From Candidatus Cloacimonadota bacterium (GTDB taxonomy: Bacteria; Cloacimonadota; Cloacimonadia; Cloacimonadales; Cloacimonadaceae): a stretch of DNA of 33,044 nt. The stretch is from the NCBI GenBank assembly GCA_021206555.1, contig JAJOKA010000138.1:1-33044 (forward strand), in the 5' to 3' direction. A model generated the notes under the pieces. It searched no databases, was not told the DNA's origin, and was given only the letters and a program-made list of their open reading frames with translations. This document shows, piece after piece, positions 12,327-22,814 of the stretch; position 1 is the first letter of the stretch, and each line of letters begins with the position of its first letter. The position numbers and the translations under genes were made by a program.

Positions 12327-13490
12327 AACTTAAACTCACAGTGCTCTGTCTGATCATCTGCACAGCTTTGACCGCGCAGGCCGCGGATACCCTGCAAAGC
12401 TTTAACCTGCCGCAATTTGCCAATCCTTTTTATGACTTCTTTTCCCGCAACTATCTGGGTGTGGAAGCAGCAGGCAGAGGATATGCGGGTAGCTCGATCC
12501 TGGGCTCCGGCTTGAATGTAAACCTCAATCCGGCCTCGCTCGCCCCGGATTCTGCCATGGTCTTCACCGAAGTGAATATCAAACCACCACTCTCCGCTGA
12601 TGGTCTGGGCTTCAATAGCCGCTATAGCTCTCCGGTGCCGCTTGCCGTCTTTGGCTTTAGCTTTCCCATCACCTCAAAGATATCTTCCGCGATTACATAC
12701 AACAACCCGAAGTCGATCATTCTGGATGACTTTTCCATCGAGATCAATCAAGGGGCGGATATCGTAACCCGCTATCCCACCTATTACCTGCATCAGCTAA
12801 GTGCGGCGATGGCATATCACTATAGTGAGAATCTGCATTTGGGGCTGAGCTTGCACAATCAGCTTCACTTTCTGGATGACGTGCTGTTTTTGCGCTCATA
12901 TGATCGCGTGCGGGATTATACTTACAGATTGCGCTTCCAGCCGGGCATCATCGTGGGCAACAACCATTGGGGACTGGGCCTGAATGCCACCCTGCCTACT
13001 CCGGTGGAATGGGATCTCAAGTATGCGGTCTATGAGAGCACCTTGCCTTTGGAGCTGGGTCTGGGAACGCATTATGCCTTCGACATAACCGGGTGGCCGC
13101 GGATCTCCGCTTCCGTCAGGATTCCGAGATCAGCTCTGCCTTCAATAATCATATATCGCTACATCTGGGCGGTGAAAAGCGCAAGGGAAACAACATCTAT
13201 CGGGCCGGATATTTCTATAGCTCAGATGTCTTTCTGGCTGATCAAGCTGCAGAGTTGTCAGTATCCAAGGTGATAGCATCTTCTGGGACGAAGTGCCTGC
13301 GGCGGTGCCAATTGCTGATACCGCGCAACACTTTTTGAGCCTGGGCTTTGGCCATCTCTTTCGCGATGGCAGCATCAATGTCTCAGCGATGCATGCTTTC
13401 GTGGGCAAACAGCGGCAAACTCAGATCAATCTGAGCCTGAGCCTCTACCTAAGTTCCTTTAAACGCAAAGATTTCCTTTACTACGAATGA
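12323..13490 (+). CDS. Outer-membrane beta-barrel protein (PorV/PorQ- or FadL-like), frameshifted
   Basis: Signal peptide MKLKLTVLCLIICTALTAQA; EAAGRGYAGSSILGSGLNVNLNPASLAPDSAMV; alternating aromatic strands; reading moves frames near 13090 and 13270 and ends ...INLSLSLYLSSFKRKDFLYYE*. Confidence 0.7.
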
Positions 13491-14610
13491 AACAGCCCAG
13501 CGTCCAAATCCGCGCCATAGACAGCTACGATCTTGCTCAGATCGAGGATGCCGTCACTACCTGGTTCAAAGACCTGCGAGATCCCAAGTTCGCACGCAGC
13601 AAACGCGTCTTGATCAAACCCAATGCCTTGGGAGCATTTCCCATTGAGCGGGCGGTCACTACTCATCCCATCGTGCTGGAAGCCATTATCCGCTATTTCC
13701 TGGCCCGCAAAAAAGAAGTGTGGTTGGGCGATAGCCCCGGAGGAACGGTTCCGGTGCAAAAAGTATGGGAAATTTGCGGCTTTCAAGACCTGGCCGATCG
13801 CTATCCCATCAAGCTAGTGAATCTCTCCACTCATCCTTTTAAAGAGCTGAAGTACAACGGCATCCCGGTGAAGATCTCGGACGCGCTATTCAAATGTGGG
13901 ATCGTGATCAATGTTGCCAAATACAAGACGCACTCTCTGATGGCTTTCACCGGCGCGCTGAAAAACCTCTATGGCCTGGTGCCCGGCATGGTGAAGAGCG
14001 AGTATCATCGGGATAATCCGGACACCCGGAGCTTCGCGGAATTGCTATTGGCTATCTATTTCATCTCCAGATCCAAGATCAGCTATAGCATCATTGATGG
14101 CATCATGGGCATGGACGGAGCAGGGCCTTCCGGAGGCACACCGCGCAATTTTGGCCTCTTGATGGGCTCGGACAGCATCACCGCTCTGGATACCGTGGCG
14201 TCACGCATGATGGGCTTCACGGTGAAGGACCTGCCATATCTTTGGGACGCGCTGCATGGCGAAGGCATCCTGCCCTCACGCATTACCGTGCCCCAAAGCT
14301 TCCGTCATCACCGGATTGATGCCGATATCCGGGCTGTCAAGCTCAGCAAAGAGGGCTTGCGCTATCTGCCTCGCTTTGCCGCTCAGGCCTTCAAAAAGGT
14401 CTATTACTACTATCCCGAGATCAGTTCCCGCTGTGTGCGTTGCGGGGTCTGCGTGAAGTCCTGTCCGGTGGAAGCTATCTCCTGGCTGGATAATGGTTTC
14501 CCTCAAGTGGACTCAAACAAGTGCATCAAATGCATGTGTTGTCACGAGCTTTGCCCACTCAGGCGGTGGACATCCATAAGTCCTTTCTGGCCGGGAAGAT
14601 ACTGAGATGA
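13487..14610 (+). CDS. DUF362 domain protein with C-terminal 2x[4Fe-4S] ferredoxin domain
   Basis: RVLIKPNALG, WLGDSPGG, INVAKYKTHSLMAFTGALKNLYGLVPG, CVRCGVCVKSCPVEAI and CIKCMCCHELCP. Corrected C-terminus PTQAVDIHKSFLAGKILR* ends at 14610. Confidence 0.9.
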
Positions 14611-14918
14611 AAAACAAAGCTAAAGAGTGCCCCAAGCCGGTTCGTTATGCCTTTTGGTTGATCTTCGGGTTTTTGCTGTTGTGGATTCTCTTTTTTGGAC
14701 AAAACAGCTTTTGGAACACCCGTCAGCTCAGACGCAAAGTGGATCTGCTGGAGCAGGAAGCCTCAGCCCTAAAAGCGGCGAATGACAGTCTGGCTCTGGA
14801 AAACTCCCGGCTAAAGACCGATCCTGAAGCAGCTGAAAAAGCCGCGAGAGAGCAATTTGGCCTCACCAAACCCAATGAAAAGGTCTTTCGCTTCGTTCCC
14901 GCAAAGGAGGACAAATGA
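14607..14918 (+). CDS. FtsB/DivIC-like septum formation initiator protein
   Basis: 103 aa: one TM helix followed by a coiled coil, ending EKAAREQFGLTKPNEKVFRFVP. Confidence 0.75.
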   Translation: MKNKAKECPKPVRYAFWLIFGFLLLWILFFGQNSFWNTRQLRRKVDLLEQEASALKAANDSLALENSRLKTDPEAAEKAAREQFGLTKPNEKVFRFVPAKEDK

Positions 14919-16588
14919 TCGCCGATCACTATGATCTGGACAGCATGAGCAGGCTTAATGCCGCTGTGATCGAAGAGATCAAAAGCCGGGCTGAAGGACT
15001 CTTCAATTCAGATGCCGATGCCCTGCCCCAGTATATCAATGAGCTCATCGACACAGTGGAGCAGCAGCAAAAACAGACACATGAGCAGGATCTTTTCGCA
15101 GCCGCTATCGCGATTTACTTCAATCACGCCTTCAAGCACCTCTGTGGCATGCGCAAGCTGCGCAACAGCGAGCTCTACAGCTTTCTGAGAGTTATGAACC
15201 ACCTGCCCGTATTGGAGAGCTCTCCCTTTTATACTCAGACTCTGGATATCCTGACCCGCCACTTTCGCAAAGACCCCAAGATCGTGAAGCTCTTTGATCA
15301 GCTGCAGATGATGAACCTCTTTATCGAGCTGGAATACGTGGAAGGCGCATACGAACTGGAGACCGCGCTCACTCCCCAAATCAAGAGCAACGAATTGCAT
15401 ATCTATACCCTATATCAGCTCTGCCGCTTCAGATTGTTAAAAAGCTCCAATCACCTGGAGCAACGCATGGATCTGGTGCTCAATCTCATCCATCAGGTGT
15501 ATCAGACCGAAGGCCCCGAAAGCACCATCTTCCTTATGCTGAATTGGCTCAGGTCGCTGCACTGGATGAAGCATTCGCTGTATTACAAAGCATTGCTTTT
15601 CAACCTTTTGGAGCGCGTCCGAAACGAAGCAAGCCTGAATAGCGCCTACGTGGCCTATGAGCTCTTTGATCTGGATAACCGGCTGGTGGATCCCGAGGCC
15701 AAATATGAACTCTATCTGCATTTGATCGGCTATCCCGCCAGCATCCTCAATTCCCGGCAACTCAGAGCGCTGCACTTCTTTGCGGGAAACTATCTCAGCA
15801 GCAACAAAGAGATGTTTCGCGAATCCATCCTCAGCTTCAAATCCTCAAACTACTATCTGCACAAATGCTGGGAAAGGCTGGTGGGCATCTCCAAATATCT
15901 GCGCACGCACAGCGGCACCGCGAACTTCAAGATCAGCATCAGCTATGTGGAGCAGAAGCTGCTCAGCCTCTCGCATTACACCAGCATGCGCAACAACTGC
16001 TATGTGGAGAATCTCCAGGCCAGTTTCGACCAGATCCAGGAGCTCTATCAACACGTGGGAGAGCTTTCGCTCACGGATGAACTCACCGGACTCAAAAACC
16101 GAAGATATCAGCAAAACAATCTATATCAACTGGCAGCGATTGCCGCCCGGCATCAGACCTCAGTCTGCTTTGCCATGATGGACATAGACTTTTTTAAGAA
16201 TGTGAACGACCAATATGGCCATGCCGCCGGTGATAGCGTCCTCAAACAGCTTGCCGATATCTTGAGGGACTTTCGCAAGAGCGACGTCGTCATCCGCTAT
16301 GGCGGGGAAGAGTTTCTCCTGGTGCTCTTTGACACCCTTTTGAGCGATGCCGAAAAGCTGATGCAGTCCATGAAAGACAAGATCGCCACCACTACCTTCC
16401 TGTATAATGATCATAAGATCCACATCTCGGTGAGCATTGGGCTCACTTGTGAGTGTTTCAGCTCTCATAACTCAGATATTGAATTGGAAGAGTTTATCGA
16501 ACACTCCGATATTGCCCTGTATGAAGCAAAGAAATCCGGCCGGAATTCTATATGTATCTATCATCCCCCTAATGAAAATCTCGCTTGA
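14915..16588 (+). CDS. GGDEF-domain diguanylate cyclase with long helical N-terminal region
   Basis: DELTGLKNRRYQQNNLYQLAAIAARHQTSVCFAMMDIDFFKNVNDQYGHAAGDSVLKQLADILRDFRKSDVVIRYGGEEFLLVLF...DIALYEAKKSGRN; intact GGEEF active-site motif. Confidence 0.92.
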   Translation: MIADHYDLDSMSRLNAAVIEEIKSRAEGLFNSDADALPQYINELIDTVEQQQKQTHEQDLFAAAIAIYFNHAFKHLCGMRKLRNSELYSFLRVMNHLPVLESSPFYTQTLDILTRHFRKDPKIVKLFDQLQMMNLFIELEYVEGAYELETALTPQIKSNELHIYTLYQLCRFRLLKSSNHLEQRMDLVLNLIHQVYQTEGPESTIFLMLNWLRSLHWMKHSLYYKALLFNLLERVRNEASLNSAYVAYELFDLDNRLVDPEAKYELYLHLIGYPASILNSRQLRALHFFAGNYLSSNKEMFRESILSFKSSNYYLHKCWERLVGISKYLRTHSGTANFKISISYVEQKLLSLSHYTSMRNNCYVENLQASFDQIQELYQHVGELSLTDELTGLKNRRYQQNNLYQLAAIAARHQTSVCFAMMDIDFFKNVNDQYGHAAGDSVLKQLADILRDFRKSDVVIRYGGEEFLLVLFDTLLSDAEKLMQSMKDKIATTTFLYNDHKIHISVSIGLTCECFSSHNSDIELEEFIEHSDIALYEAKKSGRNSICIYHPPNENLA

Positions 16589-16633
16589 CAGTAATTGCGG
16601 AGTCAAAAAACCTAAGTCTCAAAGGAGAATGCC

Positions 16634-17740
16634 ATGGCAAAGATCGTAGTTAAGAACCTGAATAAGTATTATGACAACGGATTTCATGCGGTGAAAGACG
16701 TAAACTTCGTAGCTGAGGACAAAGAGTTTGTGGTGCTCGTGGGCCCCTCCGGTTGTGGCAAAACTACAGCTTTGCGCTTGATCGCCGGCTTGGAAGAAAT
16801 CTCCAGTGGTGATATCTACATCGGCGATACGCTGGTCAACAAAATGCCCCCCAAAGACCGGGACATCGCAATGGTCTTTCAAAACTACGCGCTCTATCCG
16901 CACATGACGGTGTGGGACAACATGGCCTTTGCCCTGAAGCTGCGGGGCGAGAGCAAGAGCGAGATTGCCAAAAAAAGTGGATGCTGCAGCAGCGCTTTTT
17001 GGGCAGTGAGAGCATGCTCACCCGCAAACCCGGACAGCTTTCCGGAGGTCAGCGTCAACGCGTAGCCCTGGGACGCGCCATCGTGCGCAACCCCAAAGTA
17101 TTCCTCTTTGATGAACCCCTTTCAAACCTGGATGCCAAGCTGCGCGTGGCCATGCGTGCCGAAATCGTCAAGCTGCATCGCACCCTGGAAAATACCATGA
17201 TCTACGTCACGCACGACCAGGTGGAAGCCATGACCATGGCCGACCGCATCGTGGTGATGAAAGACGGCGTCATCCATCAGATCGATACCCCGCTGGATAT
17301 TTACAACAATCCTGCCAATATGTTTGTAGCCGGCTTCATCGGCTCTCCGGCGATCAACATGATGCAGGGCAAGCTCATCGCTCAGGATGCCGCGCTGCAC
17401 TTTGATAGCGGTGATTTCCGGCTCAAACTCACCGATGAACAAAGCCAAAGACTCAAGAGCTATGAAGCCAAAGCCATCGTGATGGGCATTCGCCCGGAAG
17501 ACCTCTATGATTCACGCCACGACAGCATGGCCGAAGCTCCTCGTCCCTTCCAGCCCGTATGTGATCTCGTGGAGCCCCTGGGCAACGAGTTCCACGTGGT
17601 GCTGAAGACGGATAAACACAGCTTTGTCGCCCCGGCTGGACCCCAAAGAATTGCCAAAAGTGGGAGCCGTCCTGCCCATGAGCGTGGACATGGCAAAAGC
17701 CCATTTCTTTGATCCCGAAACCGAAGTCAGCATTTTGTGA
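16634..17740 (+). CDS. MalK/UgpC/MsmK-type sugar ABC transporter ATP-binding protein, frameshifted
   Basis: [109 protein letters not shown] plus TOBE-like C-terminus. Corrected end ...[11 protein letters not shown] at 17740. Confidence 0.9.
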
Positions 17741-17744
17741 GCTC

Positions 17745-18506
17745 ATGCTGAAACGACTGATCTTGCTCCTCGTCCCCATGCTGAGTCTGCTCTCAGCTTC
17801 GGTGGTGAACTATCTGGAACACAGCCCTGCCGCCAACGCGCTAAGCGGCATTACTTTGCTCTCGGATTCCGTGGCGGACTATGCCCTCAGTCCCACCATC
17901 GGCCACACCCGGAAATCAGACTTTTTTACCATCGCCCCTTCAATATGTCAGAGATCGCGGTAGTGGGTTTTGCCACTGCAGCAGCCCGAAACCGCTTTAT
18001 CTTTGCCGGAGGCAGCACCTATCTCCACCATTCCGACTATAGCTGGCACAATCCCTTTCTCAGCGCTGCTTATCACTACTATGGCATCGCGCTCGGCATC
18101 AGTGGACACATGGTCTATGACAGCGTCAAGGGCGAGGATTCCGAATATGACTTCAGCTATGACCTCGCTGCCCGCTACAGTCACAGGACTATGGCGCGGA
18201 GCTCAAATTCCTGCGTGTGGCAGCTCGGATGAACAATTGACCATCAGCATGAAAGCCGCCCTCAGCGAAGGAGTATATACCGCCACCTCTTATGTCTACG
18301 AAAGCGGAGGCAAGGACTACTTCCGGGCCGGCATCCAGACTGATATCAATCAATACCTCTCCGTCTATGGCTCCTGGCAAAATGAACCCAACCGCTTCGG
18401 ACTGGGAGCAAAACTGGGGATAGAGCCTTGGAGTCTGATCTATTCGCTGCGCACGCATCCTCAGCTGGATCTGAGCCACGCCATCGCGCTGCAAAGAAAC
18501 TGGTAA
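17745..18506 (+). CDS. Predicted outer-membrane beta-barrel protein, frameshifted
   Basis: Signal peptide MLKRLILLLVPMLSLLSASVVNYLEHSPAANALSG; pieces 17709-17963, 17945-18232 and 17970-18506 collinear; ends ...LSHAIALQRNW*. Confidence 0.6.
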
Positions 18507-19972
18507 AGCTCCTGCTGCTCTGCGCGCTCTGCGCCGGGCTCCACTCTGAAGCCATCGCAGATCCCGCCACCTTGGAGCTCAGCCTGGAAGAGCTGCCGGA
18601 GCAAAGCACTCAAACTCTTTACGATCGTCAAGCCATATACAGCACCGCGCTCTACGGTGCTGCTTCTTTTGCGGATAGTCCCTATTCCAGAGCCCAAGTC
18701 AAGCTCAAGAGTGCTGCCTTTCAAGCCTTTGCCGGCACCAAAGTCGAAGATCAGAGACCCCAGGCCAATATCCAACTGCGCTATCGTGATCACTTTGCCT
18801 TGGGTAGCTACCGAGTCACGTGGGGGAAAGGCCTGCTGCTGAATAAATCCACCACGCATCCTGCTATCCTATACCCAAGCCATCCAAGCACATACGAGCC
18901 CCAAGGCCTGGCCATCTCGCTCAAGCCCGGAGCCTGGCAAATCCTGACTTTTGCTTCTCAGGTGGAACGCTCTGCCAAACTCAGTGAAGGACTCATCACT
19001 CAACTGCCTCGTAGTAAAACCGATATCCTGGGCAGCACCAGAGAGCGCGTTGTGGGATCAGGCCTTGTTTACACTTCAGATGGTTTCGAGATCGGTTCTT
19101 TGTATTACCATCAGAGCTATGATCGAGCTTTCAGTGACGCAAAGAGTGATTCCTTGCTGAAGGCAGTTAGCATTTATGGCGCTGTAAACTCAGGCGCGCA
19201 TCGCTTGATGGCAGAATGCGCAGTGCAGGATCAGGCCTCCATTGCGCTAAGCTGGAGCATGATCCATCCCCGCTTCAGTCAGGAATGGCAATATCAAAGG
19301 CTGGCGGATTATCAGAGACCGGCCTACGCTGCCAAGGCGAACCTTTTGTCTTCCACGGAAAACCGGGAAGAGCTATCTGCCAGGATCCGCTATATGCCCT
19401 TCAAAGCACTCAGGATCCAAGCACAAAGCACCATCAACAAGGGCTTTGGCGATCTCAACGAGGTCAATTGGCTGGCTCGGCATCAGCTTAGTATCGGCTT
19501 TTCTGACCCTCTGAGCAAAGCTTCACTCTCGCTCACCGTGCTTGACCGCGAAATCCTCACAGCTATTGACGATAACTACAGCAGCAGCATTCCGTTGCAC
19601 TACAGGGTCAATGCCTCTCTGCGCCAGCGCATTTTCGAAGACATCTGGATGGACACAGCCTTTCGCTTTCATCATCAGGAACGGCAATTGGCTTTGAGTA
19701 GAGGTTCCTGGTGGAAACAAAGCATTGACTACCAGAGAGATGGCTTCGGGCTCAGTTTGGGCTATAGCGTCTGGAACAGCGGGAACTACCAGATGCTGAT
19801 CCTCGATGATGGCGATACCGGTTACCGGAGCCTGGGCAAAAACTCAGCTCAAGCGATGCTTATGACCGAGTATGGATGGAAGACAGGGCGCGTGAAGCTG
19901 GTGCTCGAGCAAGAGCTAAAGCAAGACCGTGTCACTTCTCTGCTGGCAAGCATTAGTTTGAACCTGAAATAG
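18500..19972 (+). CDS. Predicted outer-membrane protein; start codon uncertain
   Basis: Signal-like LVKLLLLCALCAGLHSEAIA then long beta-rich sequence ending TSLLASISLNLK*. No in-frame ATG/GTG/TTG close to the signal sequence; the ORF-track ATG at 18428 lies inside the upstream gene. Confidence 0.6.
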   Translation: MVKLLLLCALCAGLHSEAIADPATLELSLEELPEQSTQTLYDRQAIYSTALYGAASFADSPYSRAQVKLKSAAFQAFAGTKVEDQRPQANIQLRYRDHFALGSYRVTWGKGLLLNKSTTHPAILYPSHPSTYEPQGLAISLKPGAWQILTFASQVERSAKLSEGLITQLPRSKTDILGSTRERVVGSGLVYTSDGFEIGSLYYHQSYDRAFSDAKSDSLLKAVSIYGAVNSGAHRLMAECAVQDQASIALSWSMIHPRFSQEWQYQRLADYQRPAYAAKANLLSSTENREELSARIRYMPFKALRIQAQSTINKGFGDLNEVNWLARHQLSIGFSDPLSKASLSLTVLDREILTAIDDNYSSSIPLHYRVNASLRQRIFEDIWMDTAFRFHHQERQLALSRGSWWKQSIDYQRDGFGLSLGYSVWNSGNYQMLILDDGDTGYRSLGKNSAQAMLMTEYGWKTGRVKLVLEQELKQDRVTSLLASISLNLK

Positions 19973-19986
19973 CCACAAATGCTAAA

Positions 19987-20011
19987 GAGCCCGGACGGGA
20001 AGCCCGGGCTC
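19987..20011. terminator. Hairpin between convergent genes, likely bidirectional terminator
   Basis: GAGCCCGG ... CCGGGCTC between stops at 19972 (+) and 20044 (-); T tracts are weak on both sides. Confidence 0.55.
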
Positions 20012-20043
20012 GTAATGATCTTCTTTTGCATTATCCCGGTTGC

Positions 20044-20581
20044 TTAGTTCCCAAACAAGACTTGCAGACCGGCAGTAAAGCCCAATCCGCTGGATTCGTT
20101 CTTTCCGCTTGAGTCTCCGCCGTAATCTCCCAAACCCATCTGATATGATCCGCGCAGATCCACAAATGCTCTTTGGCTAAGGGGGATGAGGTATCCGGCT
20201 TTCAAGGTTCCAAACATGGCTGTGCTTGTGATTTTGTCCGATATCTCAAAATCATAGGTAGCTTGCCGATATTGCAAATCCACACCGCCATAGAGATAAT
20301 CGAAGAAATATCTACCGCCCGCGCCAATGCCCAGGACAGCTACTGAATTATCGCCGTCGCTCTGCGATTCTGCACTCAGGATCAGATCCGCGGCTAGCTT
20401 GTCGATCACAAAATATCCCAGCTGGGGAGATATTGAAACTGTAGTGGTGGGATCGTCATCGCTATCGCTCTTTGTGACACTGAGGCCGGCTGTTCCACCC
20501 ACCAGCATCGAGCCTTGGGTGAAGCCAAAAACTGAACTTACTACTAATAGTGAAAGCAGGATCAGCAATCCTTTTTTTCAT
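20044..20581 (-). CDS. Small outer-membrane beta-barrel protein (OmpA/OmpW-like size)
   Basis: GGAGG RBS at 20588-20592, ATG at 20581; MKKGLLILLSLLVVSSVFGF is obtained if the A7 run after the ATG is A6. Body MLVGGTAGLSVTKS...LGYFVIDKLAADLILSAES...GAGGRYFFDYLYGGVDLQY...GLGFTAGLQVLFGN. Confidence 0.75.
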
Positions 20582-20697
20582 GATAAACCTCCATGGTTTT
20601 CATTTTTTAAGGCCTTGTGGGGATCAGGGATACAGCGTTTACTCTTTGAGACCGGATATTAATAAACAACATACTCTGATCTACAAGTCTTATTAAT

Positions 20698-20726
20698 AAT
20701 ATAAAGTGCTGCTTCATTCCGGTCAA
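20698..20726 (-). promoter_or_regulatory. Candidate sigma70-type promoter for the small beta-barrel gene
   Basis: Minus strand TTGACC (20721-20726) - 17 nt - TATATT (20698-20703), ~115 nt upstream of the ATG. Confidence 0.55.
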
Positions 20727-20919
20727 GCGGAATGTTCCGTGCCAGCCCCGTGCCCATATGTATAGATCTTGGCTAGCGCTGCTTTACCTCATGTTCCCTT
20801 CATCCCAAGAGGGCATCATGGGGTAAGGCAGGGCAAAGCGTGAGCTCAATCAGTCGGTGAGGCAGGAGCGCGGTGAGATATTTTCGAGCAGAAAGCCGGC
20901 TGTAGCCACCTACAATGAT

Positions 20920-21006
20920 AGGATTGCAGAGGTCTCGACTGCACAAGCGACGAATTCGCTTACTTTTACGGAAATCGTTTCATCGACACGAGACGTGTCG
21001 AATCCT
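20920..21006 (+). repeat. Three-hairpin intergenic element, copy 1 (87 bp)
   Basis: AGGATTGCAGAGGTCTCGACTGCACAAGCGACGAATTCGCTTACTTTTACGG...TCGACACGAGACGTGTCGAATCCT; terminal AGGATT/AATCCT inverted repeat; hairpin C at 20983-21001 is perfect. Confidence 0.85.
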
Positions 21007-21260
21007 GTGGACTTTCATGTAAACTCTTTCGCACGCGGATATCCGGATCATCCATGGGCGCATAAACATATAGTGATCATATAGTTATCATTAGCTCGCG
21101 AATAGGGGTGTGGCGGAATTTCATCAATTTCATGGATTTTCATTCGGGAATCTGGCATTTTATTCTTGACTAAGATTGGCCGGCATAGATATCTGACACA
21201 GGATTTAGTTTACAGACACTTTGGCACCAAAAGCTGGCAAAATAAGCACTGTGAGGTTCG

Positions 21261-22756
21261 ATGCTCGATCTAAAGATTGGGGACTATAATTGGGATATGT
21301 CCTTTGAAGACGTCAATTGCGACGCTGCGGAAGTATTGACCGGAACCGCTTTGCGGGAGATTCTGGAGGAGTTTATGCCCTCACCGGCATGGCGATTGCC
21401 ATCATCGATACTGAGGGCAAAGTTCTGATCAGCAATGGCTGGCAGGATATCTGTCACTTGTTTCACCGCAAGCATCCGGAATCTTGCAAAAATTGCACTG
21501 AAAGCGATACTGTGCTCAGCAAAGGGGTTGCGCCGGGAGAGTTTAAGCTCTATAAATGCAAGAACGGGATGTGGGACATCGTTACCCCGATCTATGTGCA
21601 GGGCAGGCATTTGGCCAATCTATATTTCGGGCAATTCTTCTTTGAGGGTGAGCAGCCGGATACTCAGTTCTTTGAGGAGCAGGCCGCGCGCTATGGCTTC
21701 AATCGGGCAGACTATATGCAGGCCTTGAGGCAAGTGCCCTTTTATAGCAGAGAACAAGTGGCCAAAGTGATGTCCTTTTATCTGCGTCTGGCCCGACACA
21801 TCTCGCAACTGAGTCATAGCAACGTGGTACTCTCGCACAATCTGAAAGTGAAAGCCGGGATTATCCAGGCTCAGAAGCTGCAATCCATGATGCTGGATCA
21901 GATCAAAGACCGCATCGTGCTCAGTGATCTTGAAGGGAATATCACCTATACCAATCAAGCTGTGCAGGAAGCCATGGGCTACAGCAAAGATGAGCTGTGC
22001 CGGATGAGAGTACATGATTTTGAGCATGGACATGAATTGGATGGCACTCAGGACGAGATCATCCGCTGCACTCTGATCAATGGTTCATGGCACGGAGAAG
22101 CCAAGAACATCACCAAAGATGGCAATGAGATCTTCATGGATATCCGCACCTTTCGGATTGATGATGATGCGGGTAAGCCACTGGCCTTATGCGGGATATC
22201 CTCCGATATCACGGTTCGCCGCCTCTATATCGATCTCTTACGGAGGCAAAATGAAGCAAGCCGCAAACTGATTGAGATATCCCGACAGCTGCTCAATACA
22301 AAAGCCATGAGCATCGCTGCCACGATCGATAGTTGCCTCTTGGATTTAGGTGAATTCATGGAGGTGGATCGCTCATACGTATTCCTGATCGACGAATCGG
22401 GGATCACAATCAGCAATACAAATGAATGGTGCCGACAGGGCGTGGAAGCTCAAAAAGACAATTTGCAAAAGCAGGACATGCGCAGTGCTCCGGCCATGAT
22501 CGATGAATTGCTGAAACAGAATATGGTCTGCATCGATGATCTGAGCGATTTGGATAGCGCGTGGACAGAAGATCGCGCGGTGCTGGCCGCTCAAGGTATT
22601 CAAGCATTGCTGGCAGCTCCGATCGTGTATGAACACGAGATAATGGGCTTCATTGGCCTGGATATGGTGCGAGCTGCAAGGCACTGGGACGAAGTGGACT
22701 TCATGCTCATCCAATTGACGGCAGATCTACTAGCTGCCAGTTTGGCGCGGGGGTGA
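21261..22756 (+). CDS. PocR-domain/PAS/GAF sensor protein with no recognisable output domain; one frameshift near 21370
   Basis: MLDLKIGDYNWDMSFEDVNCDAAEVLTGTALREILEEF + (Y)ALTGMAIAIIDTEGKVLISNGWQDICHLFHRKHPESCKNCTESD...MWDIVTPIYVQGRHLANLYFGQFFFEGE (PocR), then a PAS (DRIVLSDLEGNITYTNQAVQEAMGYSKDEL) and a GAF (IAATIDSCLLDLGEFMEVDRSYVFLID...GIQALLAAPIVYEHEIMGFIGLDMV). Confidence 0.85.
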
Positions 22757-22797
22757 GGTTTTAGGTTTTAGGTGTTAGGTGTTAGGTGTTAGGTGTT
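22756..22797. repeat. Tandem 7-bp repeat, 6 units (AGGTTTT x2, AGGTGTT x4)
   Basis: aggtttt aggtttt aggtgtt aggtgtt aggtgtt aggtgtt immediately after the PocR gene stop; followed by GAGGTGTGAG (22801-22810). Confidence 0.9.
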
Positions 22798-22814
22798 AGT
22801 GAGGTGTGAGGTGG

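Noticed and set aside
20640-21260. tRNA or small RNA gene in the long intergenic region
   Set aside because: No cloverleaf or TTCGANNC-type T-arm recognised; only hairpin repeats and short direct repeats (CATATAGTGATCAT/ATAGTTATCAT).
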